Part shown: piece after piece, positions 24,386 to 37,700 of the stretch | Numbering within the stretch: position 1 is the first letter of the stretch | Layout: every line of letters starts with the position of its first letter | Source: Megamerina dolium | Lineage: Eukaryota > Arthropoda > Insecta > Diptera > Megamerinidae | Length of the DNA: 64,000 nucleotides | Reading direction: 5' to 3' | NCBI GenBank assembly: GCA_963854835.1 | Contig: OY978525.1 | Location: 28,977,253 to 29,041,252 of the forward strand | Position numbers and translations under genes: made by a program | Notes under the pieces: model-generated | The model's database searches: none | What the model saw: the letters and a program-made list of their open reading frames with translations, nothing else | Told to the model about the DNA's origin: nothing

Positions 24386-25799
24386 CAATACTTTTCCATA
24401 TTTGTCACCTCTCCTTATGGATGTTAAAAAGCGTGAGTGTAGAATATAAATATGCTCGAGAGATAATTTTTCTGATCAGCTATGTAAATAGGTATAAATA
24501 TATTTAGAAAATACCCCAAAAAAAAAAAAATAATAATAGCAAATATTGCATACGAGTATAATGAACTGTCTTTTGTTGCAACAATCAGATAAATGCTGTG
24601 TAGCCAGAGGGTATAGAATATGACAATCTTAAATGTGTTGAAGGTGATGGTAGTGGTGATGGTGGTGGTGCTGATGGTAGAGGAAAAAAAAGGTGCCACA
24701 AAAATATTTCAACCAACAACAACTTAATTTTAACAACATCTTAATGCTGCTCAAGCTGCTACTTAACTTATGTAACATTCATATATTGTATACAAAATGC
24801 TTAGATACACGCGCCAAGAATGCTGGTTGACAGTAGTCAACACGTAATTCGTAAACGCGTCATAGTAACGCTTTCACGTGTTCAGCATTACGTGCAATGC
24901 ATATTTCGAAATTAATTTCACCAAAAAGGAGGTGGCAAATTTCGTCCCTACAACATTCATTATGACACATTTATTATGTAGGCGTACTTGTTAGATGTGT
25001 AAATGTATGTATGTATGTATGCATGTATGGATGTGTTTTAATAAAATATTTCTATTTCATATTGTTGTTGGTGAACACAGAATAACACACACAGTTTGGT
25101 TACAAAAATTAAATCAACTCGTGATTTCACTAATGAGTCAATTCATTACGTGGTAGAATTTTATTTGAATTGCATGCTTTTTCTTATGTGTTTTGCTTTG
25201 CTTCTTTTAGTTGACTTTATTGATATACCTATGTACATACATATTGTGTAAATGATGTTTTGCAAATATTGTTGCAAGGTAAATTATTTTATATTTTCCC
25301 CATATTTTTTGTAAATATTTGTTTTTCTTAGTGGAAATTTAAATTCATTTCATCATAAATTAAAATAATTGAAAAGAATTCTTGATATTATAGAAATTAT
25401 ACGTCATGATAGTTTATGATACTTAAAAAATTGATAGAAATTTACTCAATTATTATGGAAAAATTACACACAGTGAAACAATATCAGGGTTATTTTAGGG
25501 GGTCGGATTGGATGGCCATAATTAGTTCGCAATATTTTGCCTGATTGATTTAGGAATAAGTGGAAAAAAGGGTTAAAATTCATATGGATTTTGGATGCAT
25601 ACAGCAAATTTTCACGAGGAATAATTTTGTAGAACAGTTTGACACCTTAGCTCTTTCTCGATAGGGTCGTTTTGACCCATATTTTGGAAAGTTCGAATAA
25701 AATGGCATTTTAAAGGACGTTAGGGGGTTAAAATCTCTAGGAAATTATTTACAGGAAAATTTCACTAGGGATATTCTCAGGCAAAATTTTTAATTTTTT
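24386..25799. other. AT-rich non-coding sequence
   Basis: Contains a (GGT/GAT) microsatellite near 24640-24670, a TATG run near 25005-25030, and moderately GC-richer unassigned sequence at 25480-25790. No gene. Confidence 0.45.
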
Positions 25800-27070
25800 C
25801 CTTGTTCACTCCTCTTCGGAGCATAGGGCCTCAACAAGACTTTTCCATCGTACACAATACCAGCTCACAATATTTTTTGGCCGACCGCGACCTCTGCTTC
25901 CTTGCGGGTTCCAGTTTTGTGCCATTCTTGTAATGCTATCTGGCGTTTTTCTTAGCGTGTGACTTATCCATCACCACTTTCTGTTTTTGATTTGCCACAG
26001 TACGGGTTCTTCATTCGTTAGTCTTCACAGCGCTGATGTTGATGATGGTGTTTGGTCAGAATATTCTGCAAATGATGCGGAGGCATCTGTTGACGAAAGT
26101 TTGTATCTTTTGTGTGATGGTGCTAGAGATTGGCCATGTTTCACTTCTGTACAATAATACTGACTTCACACATGAGCTGAATATTCGCAGTTTTGTTCGC
26201 TTGGAGATTCACGAGCTCGCCCTTGCTTTGTTTAACCTGCAGCAATAATGCAGCCGAGGTAACAGAAGTTTTCAAAAAATTCCACCTAGCATTCTTCGAC
26301 CATTATATGGCTTGCGTTTTTGTGGTTGAATCTCATGGCCTTGGTCTTTGCGGTGTTGACCTCCAGTCCGACAGTACGTGCCAGCCCGTCTAAGATGTCC
26401 GCCTTCGCTTAACTCTAAACGATGCCTATCTTGTGTAAGGTGAGTTAGCTCATGACGTCGTCTAGAACGAAGAGAAGGGGCGACAGGGGTCAACCTTGCC
26501 TAATACCCGCATTGGTGGATTGTGTTGAAAGCCTTCTTAAAGTCGACGAGCAACATGTATAGCGAGAGCGCCATTCCACTTATTGTTCTGCTATGATTCG
26601 AAGAGCGTTGACTTGATCAACACATTTTTGGTGTGGGCGAAATCCAGCTTGTTGGGCTCTTAGGGAACATTCGACACATTGAAGTCTGTATTAAATGAAC
26701 ATGGCTATTATTTTGTAGATGGTGCTGAGTAGGGTTATTCCTCGCCAGTTACCACAGTCGCGCAAGTCACCCTTCTTAGGTAACTTCACTATGATGCCTT
26801 TTGTCCACGACGGAGGCATATTTTTGTCATCTACGCCCGCAGCTTTGTTAAGCTTCAGCTTCCTAATTGCGTCCTTAATTTCTGCTAGCTTGGAGCTAGA
26901 TTTTGATATTTCGGTGATGGTTGTTGTGCTGCCTCTTTCAATGCCAGATTCACTGTCAAGAACCTAATCGGCTGGTTGGTATTACTCTGTTGGTTGGTTA
27001 AGCGGACAAATATGCGGTGCAGCTGTCTCATTTTGTTAGTTCCTGCGCCGCTTCAGCGTCACTTGTGAGA
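25800..27070 (-). pseudogene. RTE/CR1-like LINE reverse-transcriptase relic
   Basis: Read right to left across frameshifts. It opens with LNKAAGVDD (about 26835-26865) and continues with SWTKGIIVKLPKKGDLRDCG and NWRGITLLST (about 26710-26805). Next come QQAGF and CVDQVNALR (about 26600-26665), then IRQG and PLSPLLF (about 26465-26510). After these come VGLEVNTAKTKAMRFNHKNA (about 26310-26375) and FCYLGCIIAAG (about 26235-26270). The C-terminus has [26 protein letters not shown] and RGRGRPK (about 25880-26020). These are ordered blocks of an APE-type non-LTR reverse transcriptase. The catalytic YADD box that should fall between PLSPLLF and VGLEVN is absent. The clade is uncertain. Confidence 0.7.
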
Positions 27071-28984
27071 TAAAATAAAAAATCTTTATACAAGGAAGGT
27101 AAGAGTCCACAGAAAAAAAAAAAATGTCAAGAGGACAAATATGTCCCCTAATAATTTGTTCGTAAATACATACAATATAAATCTAGCTCTTTTCGAGGGT
27201 GATGATTCGGGCACGAGGGATATCAGTATCGCAATCATCACCACTGACATCAGAATCTGAATTACACATGATGTGCACATGTGACTTCACTATTGGTCCT
27301 CTTCAAAATCAAATTTTAAATTTCTTCCAAACACAAAAAAGGGTCGAAGGGTGATAACTAATGAGACTAGCAGTAGATTATATTTGTACTCAAAATAAAA
27401 TATAATTTCATATCCTTTTGACATATATAGTAGCTTTAAGAAATATATAATCTGAGAATTCATTTATGCTTCAGTTCAGTCTATGATATAACCTTATACG
27501 AATATGAAATTCAATATATTAAAACCTTAATCAACCATTCGCCGAAGCAATCTGCGATAGTCAGTTTTGGATGACTAATGTTTTTGTATAAGTTAATATT
27601 TTTAAGGGATTTTTGCAGCACTTGAGAACCTTTTGATAATACTTGCATGTTCAATATGTACTTCTCAAACGAAGGGAAAAAGATGTGGTCATACATACAA
27701 TATGATAATAAAATGTGGGTATATAAATACATATATGCCACAAAGATAATTACATTTGTATTTAATTATCACTATGATTGGCTATAGAGAGCCACATGCA
27801 CCACTCGCTCTCGCATAGTACCTACATACAATATTAACTTTCAACTTAATTTAGTTGCATTTATATTCACTATCTATATGGTTGCGTTTATAACAGCTAC
27901 ATGTAGTATATACATGTGTTCGTGTGAATATATGAATCAATAAAGACAGCTGTTTATGTGCATGAATGCGTGTGTGTGTGCTTCCATGCATTTTAGCTAC
28001 GCCATGACGATGTTGCACAGTAATTAACACATGTTTCAACGATAAAACTCCATAAGGGAATATATTGTATTTACTATAATATATGTTATAGGGCTGTGGC
28101 GTTGATAGCTGGTCAATGGTGACGATCATTTAGTCTGTTTCATACACACAAGTTACCTACATATTGTACATACATACCTACATATTTATATTGCTATTGT
28201 ATGCCACATTCATGAATTGTCATTGGCTTTTGCTTCTGTTGCTTGAGCTAATCTAACAGCCATCCTTTTGCATATGCATGTATGGAGCATCGTTTATGTA
28301 CGGAGTATGATATGTGTATTTGTGAAGGCGGTATGCCATATTATTGCAATCATAAAATGAAATTGTTATGCTTGTGTTGACTTCTACAGGAAAATTATAC
28401 TTTAGCTGATACTTTAAATGCATACAAGCAGACAGGCAGACAAGCATTCAGATAGGTAGTCAGCAGTCATATGGACATTTCTTTATGTACCTATTTATAA
28501 TAGAACCTCCATATGTAGGTACATACATATGTAGATATCATCTAGTAGTAAAGGACCATTTAGGGAGCAAATTAAAAAAGATTAGCCTCCATAGCCAAAT
28601 ATTCGTATTCACGAGTGTGTGTGTGTGTGTGGGAGCGAGAAAATTTGATGAGCAAAGCATAAAAAATTAAATTAAATACACATAGGTGTATTTTTAGATA
28701 TTGTTTGCTATTTCTGTTGTTGTTGAATATAATTTTGTTTATGTTGCAAGTAAATTTCCAATTTAATTAAAACTTTAGTTTAGTAGCACATTTCTGAATC
28801 CCACACATATATTATACACAGTTTTATAGCACATTGCTGAGTGAGATATTAGAAAATTTATACTTAAAGCCTTTTTTTTTTGTTTTTTTTTTTTAGTAAA
28901 AAAAATATTTGAGTTCAGATTCGATTATATTTTCTATTTTTTTCTATATTATATGTACCTCACATTATTTTTGCTAAACATAAT
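27071..28984. other. AT-rich non-coding sequence
   Basis: Includes a short acidic minus-strand stretch (NSDSDVSGDDCDTDIP, about 27205-27255) that is isolated and not called as a gene. A (GT)n run lies near 28616-28632. Otherwise nothing. Confidence 0.4.
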
Positions 28985-29295
28985 TATCCCTAAACTCCAT
29001 TTCTTACAGCAGCTCCAATACAAAATTGACGGTTCTTCATAAAATTAATTTCCATCACTCTAAGAGTGGCTCTAGAAGAGTAAATTATATGACCGACTCC
29101 CATTTATTTTTGCTATGCAATATTTTCCTTAAATATACCTACTATCCATCTCCAATTTGAGGGGAGCTCCCCTACAAATTTAACCCAAAACACCAGAAAA
29201 TCGATAAATAAACTTATAACTGTCTATAACTACACCCTATCTTCAACCCTCAAGGGAGCCACAGTTTTGGTTCTCCTGAAAACCATTAAGCAAAG
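28985..29295 (-). repeat. Array family C fragment, minus orientation
   Basis: On the minus strand this shows two family C anchors, TTTGTAGGGGAGCTCCCCTC and TTTTGTATTGGAGCTGCTGT, about 145 bp apart. Each is followed by a GGAGATGG or AAATGG stretch. It abuts the 3' end of the LINE at 29.3 kb. Confidence 0.6.
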
Positions 29296-29299
29296 TCTG

Positions 29300-30335
29300 A
29301 TGAAATATATTGAATTGTAGGAAAGGTAGGTAGGTAGGTGAGGGGTGGCTGTCTCGAAGGGACACACTTAAGTCAAAATAGGCCCATTATGTTACTACAT
29401 GGTTTCTATCCCTAACTCCTTAACTCAAACAATTTTGAACCCTCACTTTTGCTGTTGAAAGGCTTATGAGGCTATCTGAGTTGTAGAAACCCAGATGTGA
29501 TATGCGCTTGCGGCAAAGTGCCATTAGATGTAGGATTGCCTCCTCTTCATCTTCGTCTCTGTAGCTTCTGCAAAAGCCTCGTGTTAGGTGGCCTAATCCT
29601 ATCCTCCTAGCATGTTTACCAAGAGCGCAGTGGCCTGTAATTACTTCTCTCGTGACCCTCAACACTCTTCTATCTAGACTGAGCAGACATTTTGTACAGT
29701 TCCAGTTCAGCTCTTGCCAAATCTGTTGCGTGGCCTTGCCCATGATAAAGCGTGTTTAGAGGCCATTTGACTTGTCTGTCATTACCCCCTTTATTGTAAG
29801 CTTACAGGAGCTCAATGAAATACCCATGCTTGCAAAATCAGGGGAGAGTTCTAGCGTCGTACCATTTCTGGCTATATCGTTCGCTCTGCAGTTGACTGGA
29901 ATGTCATTATAACTCAACACCCGCATTAGGTGCAGATTATATTGCTCAGAAGTGAATCGTAATTTCAGATGTTAAAATGTATGAACCAGTGCTTTGATAG
30001 CAACCTGGCTTGCAGAGAGATCCAATATTTCTCATGAAGATTTTGTTTTTTTAATCTCCGCTTGGAAAGACAATGCAGTGGTAGGGCAGCCTGAAAAGGT
30101 GATTGATTCCTAGGGTATCAGAGTATCAGTGAAGATTAGGTTGTATATATCCAGAAGTTCTAGAGTTCCCTTATCCCATTCCCTCCTGTGAGGTATATGA
30201 GTTGTGAATATCTTGTTGAACTTGAAAGTTGGGGTGGTGTAATCCAATTCCTCAATATCAGTTGTTTGATTGGTTATCGAGTAATGGTCACTTTGATGTT
30301 GCAACCACTTTGATGGGCCGCTCTTAACCTGAGGC
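29300..30335 (-). pseudogene. LOA/I-type LINE relic 1 (RNase H, C-terminal zinc knuckle, 3' tail)
   Basis: Read right to left. HRREWDKGTLELLDIYNLIF leads into FTD (about 30125-30185), the first RNase H motif, followed across breaks by SFQAEI. Next come VLSYNDIPVNCRANDIARNG (about 29845-29920), RVTREVITGHCALGKHARRI, GFCRSYRDEDEEEAILHLM, and a terminal LSTAKVRVQN, stopping at 29420. The 3' untranslated part (29395 to 29305) gives ATAATGGGCCTATTTTGACT, a small hairpin (29350-29364) and (TACC)n at the end. This closely parallels SINE tail B. RNase H after the reverse transcriptase and no poly-A indicate LOA/I-type. Several frameshifts make it inactive. Confidence 0.8.
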
Positions 30336-31399
30336 TCGTTATGGCCGCAGAATGCATGCAGAAAGGGTCCAGGGGAATTAAGTGAAGCATTATTTCTAAT
30401 GCGTTTGTTTGATTGTAGGAGAATAGATGCTCAAATTACGTAAATGGCCAGTGTCATCGCTTTAATTATGTTCGATAGCTTTGGAGTAATCACATTAACC
30501 TACTTAGCAAGTACTTAGCTAACTTAAATTGGATATTTGAATTCTTATAAAAGTTATAGAAGTTATAGCTCGTAATTTGATTTTATCTTTATCATTTCCA
30601 ATACATATCTTCCTTATTCTCACTTTAAAAACTCTCAGACCATCTGTTGCTATATTTGCTTGATTATTCAGAATGAAAAGTTAAAAGGTTAAATTAACAA
30701 AAGCTTCTACTCATAAACATTGCTATATGTGTGCGTGTACTATTTAAATGAAATAAAAGGATAAAGTTTTATTTCAAATACAAACGCTTACTATTCATAT
30801 AGGTTTGATAATCTCATTCATATATATGTACGTACATATCTATAAATACATTAACGTGGGTCAAATTTCATTTAAGCGTTTATGCGCACGACATCTTTTG
30901 CCAAGGCTCTTTGGAGCTGAAGGGGCAAATAAGTAGCTCTTAAAGTATTTTTACTCACTCTAATAAACACATATACTTACACTACAAAAAATATAATCTT
31001 ATAAGCAACGAATACAATACCAGCATTCGCGAGTGATTTAGTTCATTACCAGTATTTCCTCAACTTTGTTTTGTGACTTGTTGATGAATTGTTTTTCCAT
31101 AATGTAAAGCTTGGGTCAATGAGTTCAAAAAAATATATTTTTATTTGTGTTTTGCTTTCTTACTTTTTTGGGCACCTTCAAGGGGTTACGACAATCTGGT
31201 GCATTACTATTCGATCTTATTCAGACGCCATGATGGAAGCAATTTTTGTTATACGATAAGCTTAAAAGAGTTGAAGGTCTAGTGAATTCGTGCCTCAGTT
31301 TATAATATTCAGAAAAAGAAGAGAAAAAAGTATACACAGTAAATTATTGATTGTCTCGGTTCGCTCGACAGCTGCCATCTCATTATAGAGTGATTGCCC
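30336..31399. other. AT-rich non-coding sequence
   Basis: No gene or identified repeat. Confidence 0.5.
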
Positions 31400-32475
31400 T
31401 GAAAATTAGTAAAAACTATTATTTTCACAAAAGGACAAATTGGCTTGAGAATCGGCATAATCAAATAAAAATCACGCCTAGCTCCCATACAAAAGTTGGT
31501 TTTTGAATATATGATATCATGCTATACGACAGCAAATAAGCAGCTTTCAAAGTAAAACTGAATGTGTGAAGTTAGTCTTACCACAGAATATAAAAAAAAA
31601 AACCACAGAATATACATATGCGAAAATGGACTGAATTTAAGGAATTCACGCCTATCTCCCAATCAAAAGTATATGGAGAATGTATGATTTCACCTCTTTC
31701 CTCAAGAAAATATAAAGTAAACTAAGTGAAATTTCGTACATAGAATTATTCAGATGACGGAATAAATATATTTGAAAATGGTTGTAATCGAATTGAAAAT
31801 TGGACTAGCTTCCATACAAAAGTATGTTGTGGAATGTGTATTTTCACATTTTGAACATGGAAAGATAAAGTTATCAAGCTGAAACTCGATATGTATAGGT
31901 AATTTGATATTATAACTATTTTGATTAAAATATGCCGTAATTCCATTAAATCTACACCTACTTCCCTTTCATATAAAAGTATGTTCTCGACTGAACTTTT
32001 CGCACAAAAACAGTTAAGATATGTTTTAGTGGGTGCAGCAGTTCAGTAGTTAGTGCATTGGCCTTCTGATCTGTAGTTCGTGGGTTCAATCCCCGGCTGA
32101 AGCATAACAAAATTTAATATCGAACATATTTTTCTTTCGAGCGGTATCCACCTGCCTGCCTGCAATAACAATTTGCCAAAAATGCTTCTTAAAAGAGCTC
32201 TGTGACAAAACAAAGTTAAAGTGATGTCACAATGGTTCTGCCGTTCGGAACCGGCTAATATCGTATATGTAGGTCCCTTCTGATGCTGTCCAAATTTAAC
32301 ATACACAACAAAATTGGAAGAAAAACTCGGTGGTATCACAATGGGCCTTTCTGGCCTAAGTGTGTCCTCACAGAGAGAGGGCAGCCACATAACCTAACCT
32401 AACCTAGGATATGTTTGAAAATGAGCAAGTCTGATAAAACCCACTTCTACTTAAATCTGTTTTATTTAAAAATCA
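31400..32475 (-). repeat. Tandem array D, minus orientation, interrupted by a SINE
   Basis: The inverted anchor (CTCCCATACAAAAGT or a variant) recurs with its AAAAG at 31491, 31665, 31818 and 31975 (spacings 174, 153 and 157 bp). The long first spacing is explained by a local duplication of CCACAGAATATA with an A run. A SINE at 32031-32407 splits the array, which resumes with CCCACTTCTACTTAAA at about 32440. Confidence 0.8.
32018..32416 (+). mobile_element. Full-length SINE, tail type B, with target-site duplication
   Basis: The element is 32031-32407. Its head has CAGTTCAGTAGTTAGTG (mutated A box) and a perfect B box GGTTCAATCCC. The body is followed by CTCGG and tail B: GTATCACAATGGGCCTTTCT, GGCCTAAGTGTGTCC, a CCTCAC-AGA-GAGAGG hairpin with one mismatch, GCAGCCAC and (TAACC)n. 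GATATGTTT at 32018-32026 and 32408-32416 is the likely 9-bp target-site duplication. It inserted into array D. Confidence 0.9.
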
Positions 32476-34075
32476 TTTTTTTTTTCTTAAAATTGCAAAT
32501 TTCCATCTGAGAACTGAATTGTCATTAGATTGTAGAAAAAAAAAGTTTGCAATACACTAGCATACATATGGTATGTGTACATATACATTGTAATGCTAAA
32601 TACTATAAGTATGAATGTGTAAATATTTGTCCTCGCACTGAAACACATATGCATACGCAAACACAAAAACGTATATGTACTACATATGCATAGATAGGCT
32701 TATCGTATATGGCACTCTAACATAGGTTATCGGATTTTTACTATGTGGTACAAAAAATTTGCAATTCAATGCATGCATCAGTGTGCCATAACAAAAGGTT
32801 CACACTTTAACATTCTTAACGAATTGCAAAGAAAGAGGAAAAAATGAGAAAATCGAATTTCTACTATTGTTACTTGTACTATTGTTGTCGGTTTCTTATG
32901 TACTAAGCATACTACTATACTACCTATACATAAAATATGTATAATATTTATATGTGGTTTTCTTTGTTTTGCATTTACTTATTTATACCCGGTTTTAGCA
33001 TATCTTTTACTACAAAACATATATCTACGATATTCAATGTATTTTTTTTTTTCAGTCGTGAACTCTCACCAAAATGATGTCCGTTTCCGTTTGGAAAAAT
33101 TTCCGTCATTATTACAATACATATACTTGTTGGATATGTATATGTAAACCTACTCCTGTGTATATGCAATAGGCACACAACATAAGGTATATGTACATAT
33201 CGTATATGTTTGTATTAGTGCTACTGTTAGAGTTATATTGAGCTCCTAGCTGAAATCTATTTTTAGATAATCGTATGTGGTACTTATGCAGATCTCTTCT
33301 CTCTCTATCTCTCTCTCTCTCTCTATCCTTTTCTAACTCTCTTGTAATCATTTGTCCTATTTGGTAATTCTGCAATTGTTGCGCATATACATACAAGTTT
33401 AACGAAGGAAAAATATATTATATAGTGTATAGGAATAGTAGAATTTCGAAGAAATAAAACGCATTAAATAAAATAAAAATATAATTTAATGTAAAAGAAA
33501 AGAAAAAAAATATATTAACTACGTAGGCGAAAGATTCTTAGTGGTGGGACTGGTTTTGTTTTTAGGTCAAACAAATTTCCACAATAATAATTTTGATGAT
33601 GTAAATATATCATTGGATGGCTAGAGATCACAGTTAAAGATAGAGTTTTTAGAGGAATATGTTTTGGTTGTGTCAAAGGTAAAAGAAATTTAGATGATTT
33701 TATAATGCACAGAGGTCGTAACAAACCCTAATTGAAATTACTTTAAATGCATGAAAAAGAATTACAAATAAGATATGTATACCTCTTAACTTTCTCAATT
33801 GATATTGCATTAAAGATCAATGGTTACTGACAAAAGGTCGCCTGTTTGATTTTTCGTTCGACAAGGCGCAAGAAGAAACAGCTAGAATGAGACTTGAAAC
33901 TTCTTTCAGAAGATCAATTGCCTAAGTTAAATCTAGGTGTCCCTTCTGAAATGTGATTGTAGATGTACTGTATAAATGAGTTTACTGAGTATTTTGAGGG
34001 GAAAACTTTTCAAAATTGCTAAATGGTCCTGCTACAAAAAATTCCACCGGTGCAGGAGTTTGCCCGAAGACAAAT
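32476..34075. other. AT-rich non-coding sequence
   Basis: Contains a (CT)n microsatellite at about 33297-33328 and TATG-like runs; no gene. Confidence 0.5.
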
Positions 34076-34765
34076 TATGATTGTTGAGCGGTTTCATCAT
34101 CGGATCACAACGAAATAAGAACAGAAGACAGATGATCAACAAAATTTTGCGCCAACTACTGTTCTACTTCGACAGAAGGCTGACCTGGAAAAATCACATA
34201 GAGGCAAAGAAAACTCAGATCAAGCTTAAAATTAATCAGTTATGGTGGCTGATACACAAAAGATCAAAGTTGAATCTCGAATACAAAGTGCTATTATATA
34301 AAGCAATCCTGAAGCCAATCTGGACTTATGGTATTCAGTTTTGGGGCACCGCATCTCCCTCAAATATCGAAAAATTGCAGCGAATACAATCCAAGTGTTT
34401 GCGAATTATTGTAACGCGCCTTGGTATATGAGGAACGTTAACATCCATCGAGATTTAAATGTATCCACAATTTCTGAGGAAGTTGCAATGTCTTGCAGAA
34501 GCTACATTCAAAAATTACACAGTCATCCGAATCCCCTTGCTAGGCCATTGTTGCTGAGCACGGGGCATCGTCGATTAAAAAGAAAAGACACACTGAATAT
34601 GCTGTGAAATTGCTATACCTCGCGACTCAACAAATTGTGATGGAACGTTGGGAATATCACATAATTTTATTTAGTTTGTAAGATTTGATTACATATTGTT
34701 AGTTTCTAAGTAATTTTAGAAATATCCAATAAAAAAGCTTGTTAAAAAAAAAAAAAAAAAAAAAA
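34076..34765 (+). pseudogene. jockey-type LINE, 5'-truncated 3' end with poly-A
   Basis: The plus strand encodes the end of a jockey-clade reverse transcriptase. It begins with FDRRLTWKNHIEAKKTQIKL (about 34168-34227), then LKPIWTYGIQFWGTA (about 34310-34352) and LQRIQSKCLRIIV. After a frameshift come NAPWYMRN, IHRDLNVSTISEEVA and SHPNPLARPLL, stopping at 34607. A short 3' UTR holds AATAAA at 34729-34734 and a pure A run at 34744-34765. The poly-A tail, in contrast to the short tandem repeats ending the LOA-type elements, is typical of jockey. Sequence before about 34150 does not match the reverse transcriptase, so the copy is truncated or rearranged there. Confidence 0.85.
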
Positions 34766-34983
34766 TCTACTGTGAGATAAGTCTGCTGAGCATTGCGTGC
34801 ATAGTATGTGAAAAATGAAAGCCTTGGCTCAACAATCTGATTGGATCTTATCAGTTTACTTTGAGACCAGGTAAATCACTACAATGTAGATTTTCACTAT
34901 ACGCTATATCTTCCAAAAGAAAAAAATACGGATCGATATTTAACGCATATTATGTCGATCATATTGATGATGTAGCCGCGATT

Positions 34984-35360
34984 GACAGTCCGGTGTGGTT
35001 GCCGTAGCTTAGTGGTTAGTGCGTTAGCCTTCTGATCTATAGGTCGTGGGTTTCTCGGCTGAAGCACAAGTCAAATATCGAAGAGATTTTTCTTTCGAAC
35101 GGTACGCACCTGCCGGCAGGCAATTGGCAATTCTTCTGGTAGTAACAATTTGTCATGAAAACGCTTCTAAAAAAAGCTCTGTGACAAAACTCTGAAATAA
35201 TGATGTCGCAAGGGTTTGGCCGTTCGGAAACGGCAGAAGGTCCCTTTCTAATACTCTCCAAAATTTAACAATCACAACGGTACTGGAGCTCGATCAAAGG
35301 GCCGCTTCGGCGTATGTAACTGCCGCATATTTTTATTTTATTTTTTATCGATAGTCCGGT
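34984..35360 (+). mobile_element. Full-length SINE, tail type A, with target-site duplication
   Basis: The element is 34995-35349. The head has TAGCTTAGTGGTTAGTG and a B-box region reduced to GGTCGTGGGTTTC, which has lost part of the box. The tail after GGAGCTCG is type A (ATCAAAGGGCCGCTTCGG), ending in ATTTTTATTTTATTTTTT. Target-site duplications are GACAGTCCGGT (34984-34994) and GATAGTCCGGT (35350-35360), with one mismatch in 11. Confidence 0.9.
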
Positions 35361-36135
35361 AAAGGATATGTTCTTCTGGCGTCTTTATTCATACAAACTC
35401 AAATATTGTAACATATACTTGAAGTAACAAATAATATTGTTCTTCTTCTTATTAGCCTAGTCTGATGTGACTTATTCATTGTATGCCGTAGTAAAATTGA
35501 TTATGCATTAATCTTAGATATAAAATTTATTATATTTACTCCCACCGTGCCACATTTGATTGTTCTTGAAATTTATGCAAAGTATGACAAGAGTAGAAGA
35601 TTTTTTGTCGCCTTGAATACTGATGCTCAATCCTACTACATACATATGTATATACGAGTATATATAATCACACATGCATACTATACATTCGACTGACCAT
35701 CCTTCCTGTTTAACTCATCCTGTTGCTGTGTAGTTTGAAGTAGTTAGTCCTCTTTTCTATATACTCTTTTTCCTTGTTTCTTATATTTTATTGTATCGTA
35801 AGTTATTCATGTACAAATATACTTTGCTTGATGCATGTTTACGTCTATGCAATGTATCCGAAAGGAATCTTCTTTGAGTATTTGTTACTGGTGGTTTTTC
35901 TTTCTTTGTTCTTTCCATTATTTAGTTATTTGTTGCGCTGTTTCTTTTTGTTTTGCGTATTCTTTTACATTTTGTTTTTCATTGTTTTTCGGCATTTTTA
36001 TACTGTTGAATGTACATACATAGGTATGTTGGCGTTAATTTGTTAACGTTACTCATGCGATAGTGACCTTGTAACTTAGGATGATGGTGTATGTATAGCT
36101 TCCATTATACCCCCTTACAATGAATGGATGTCATA
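35361..36135. other. AT-rich non-coding sequence
   Basis: Nothing beyond TATG-type runs. The hydrophobic plus-strand frames here are low-complexity T-rich translations. Confidence 0.5.
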
Positions 36136-36785
<650 letters not shown>

Positions 36786-36995
36786 TTATGGCGAGAAAAT
36801 TTCGTGTGGTTTGTATTACATTTTTCTGCCCTAGATGGAATTCCTGGGTAGTTATGGGGTTATTTTTCGATTTTCATATGTATAAAAATATATATGCATT
36901 TGCTAAGTGAGACCTTATACAGAGTGAAGATGTTGAATAGTAAAAATTAATGGGTGTCAATGATACACGTTTTAGCCCTCAAGGAGCAATGTCAC
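36786..36995 (+). repeat. Array family C fragment
   Basis: Contains GTTATGGGGTTATTTTTCGA, GAGACCTTATACAGAGTGAAGAT and GTAAAAATTAATGGGTGTCA, all at family C spacing. Roughly one and a half units precede the LINE tail at 37.0 kb. Confidence 0.5.
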
Positions 36996-37700
36996 CGTAA
37001 CTAATAAAAGCGTTTCTAATGTATGGAACCTGCTCTAAAGCGGTAGGGGGTAAGAAGATTAGGCTATGTTAGAGCGGCAGCACTCTCAATGAGAGAGCTG
37101 ATCTAGGCCAAAAGAGGTCCATTATGATACCGTGCGCTATAGTGTCCAATTTCTATCCATTGAACCAATCTGAGCTGTTTATGAACCTCAGAAGATCTCA
37201 GAAGAGATCTGTGGCAGTTCAAAATGCATTTAAGAAGAAGGGCGTTAATGATTTTTATTGCAGCTTTGCTGATGCAAATGTTTGTGGATGAGACATCGCT
37301 CCATTTGATCCAAGTGAGTGTAGTGTGATGAGCTTTGACTTCCTCCCCAAAATACACTGCAGTAATCATAGCTGTTAAATGAAATGTTTTTATCGAATTT
37401 ATCCGAAAATACATCACCTCTCACCCTTCCGTCAAGCTTAAAGCTATCAAATCCCTATGCCTGTCATACTTGTCTATCTAGGAAAGTAGTCTGGAATTTT
37501 CATTCAAAAGGGCAAATAATCGAGTGAATGACCATTGATTCAGGTCTTTAAGTTGTATGGTTGAATTGCTTATGAGGTAAGTCAACTAGGGTGAGGTTTA
37601 GAGGTACTTCGAGTGCCATCGATGATGTGCTCTTCCCAAGTGCTCCTCCTATTAGGATGCATGTTGCTCTTTGCAATCTAGTGTGTATGTTTGAACTTTC
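36996..37700 (-). pseudogene. LOA/I-type LINE relic 2
   Basis: Read right to left. LQRATCILIGGALGKSTSSM and LEVPLNLTLVDLPHKQFNHT (about 37560-37690) are the end of the reverse-transcriptase region. The block FDSFKLDGRVRGDVFSDKF (about 37395-37450) is the start of RNase H, with the expected catalytic Asp in D-G-R/S. CSVFWGG replaces the usual CSVFQAE, and CHRSLLRSSEVHKQLRLV follows with a premature join to the 3' UTR. The 3' UTR (37137 downwards) gives GGTATCATAATGGACCTCTT, TTGGCC, a CTCTC-ATT-GAGAG hairpin (37083-37095), GCTGCCGC and TAACATAGCC. This is the same plan as SINE tail B. Confidence 0.75.

Noticed and set aside
27086..27280. Acidic NSDSDVSGDDCDTDIP stretch as a piggyBac-type transposase start
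   Set aside because: The acidic stretch is short, with no downstream transposase and no terminal repeats.
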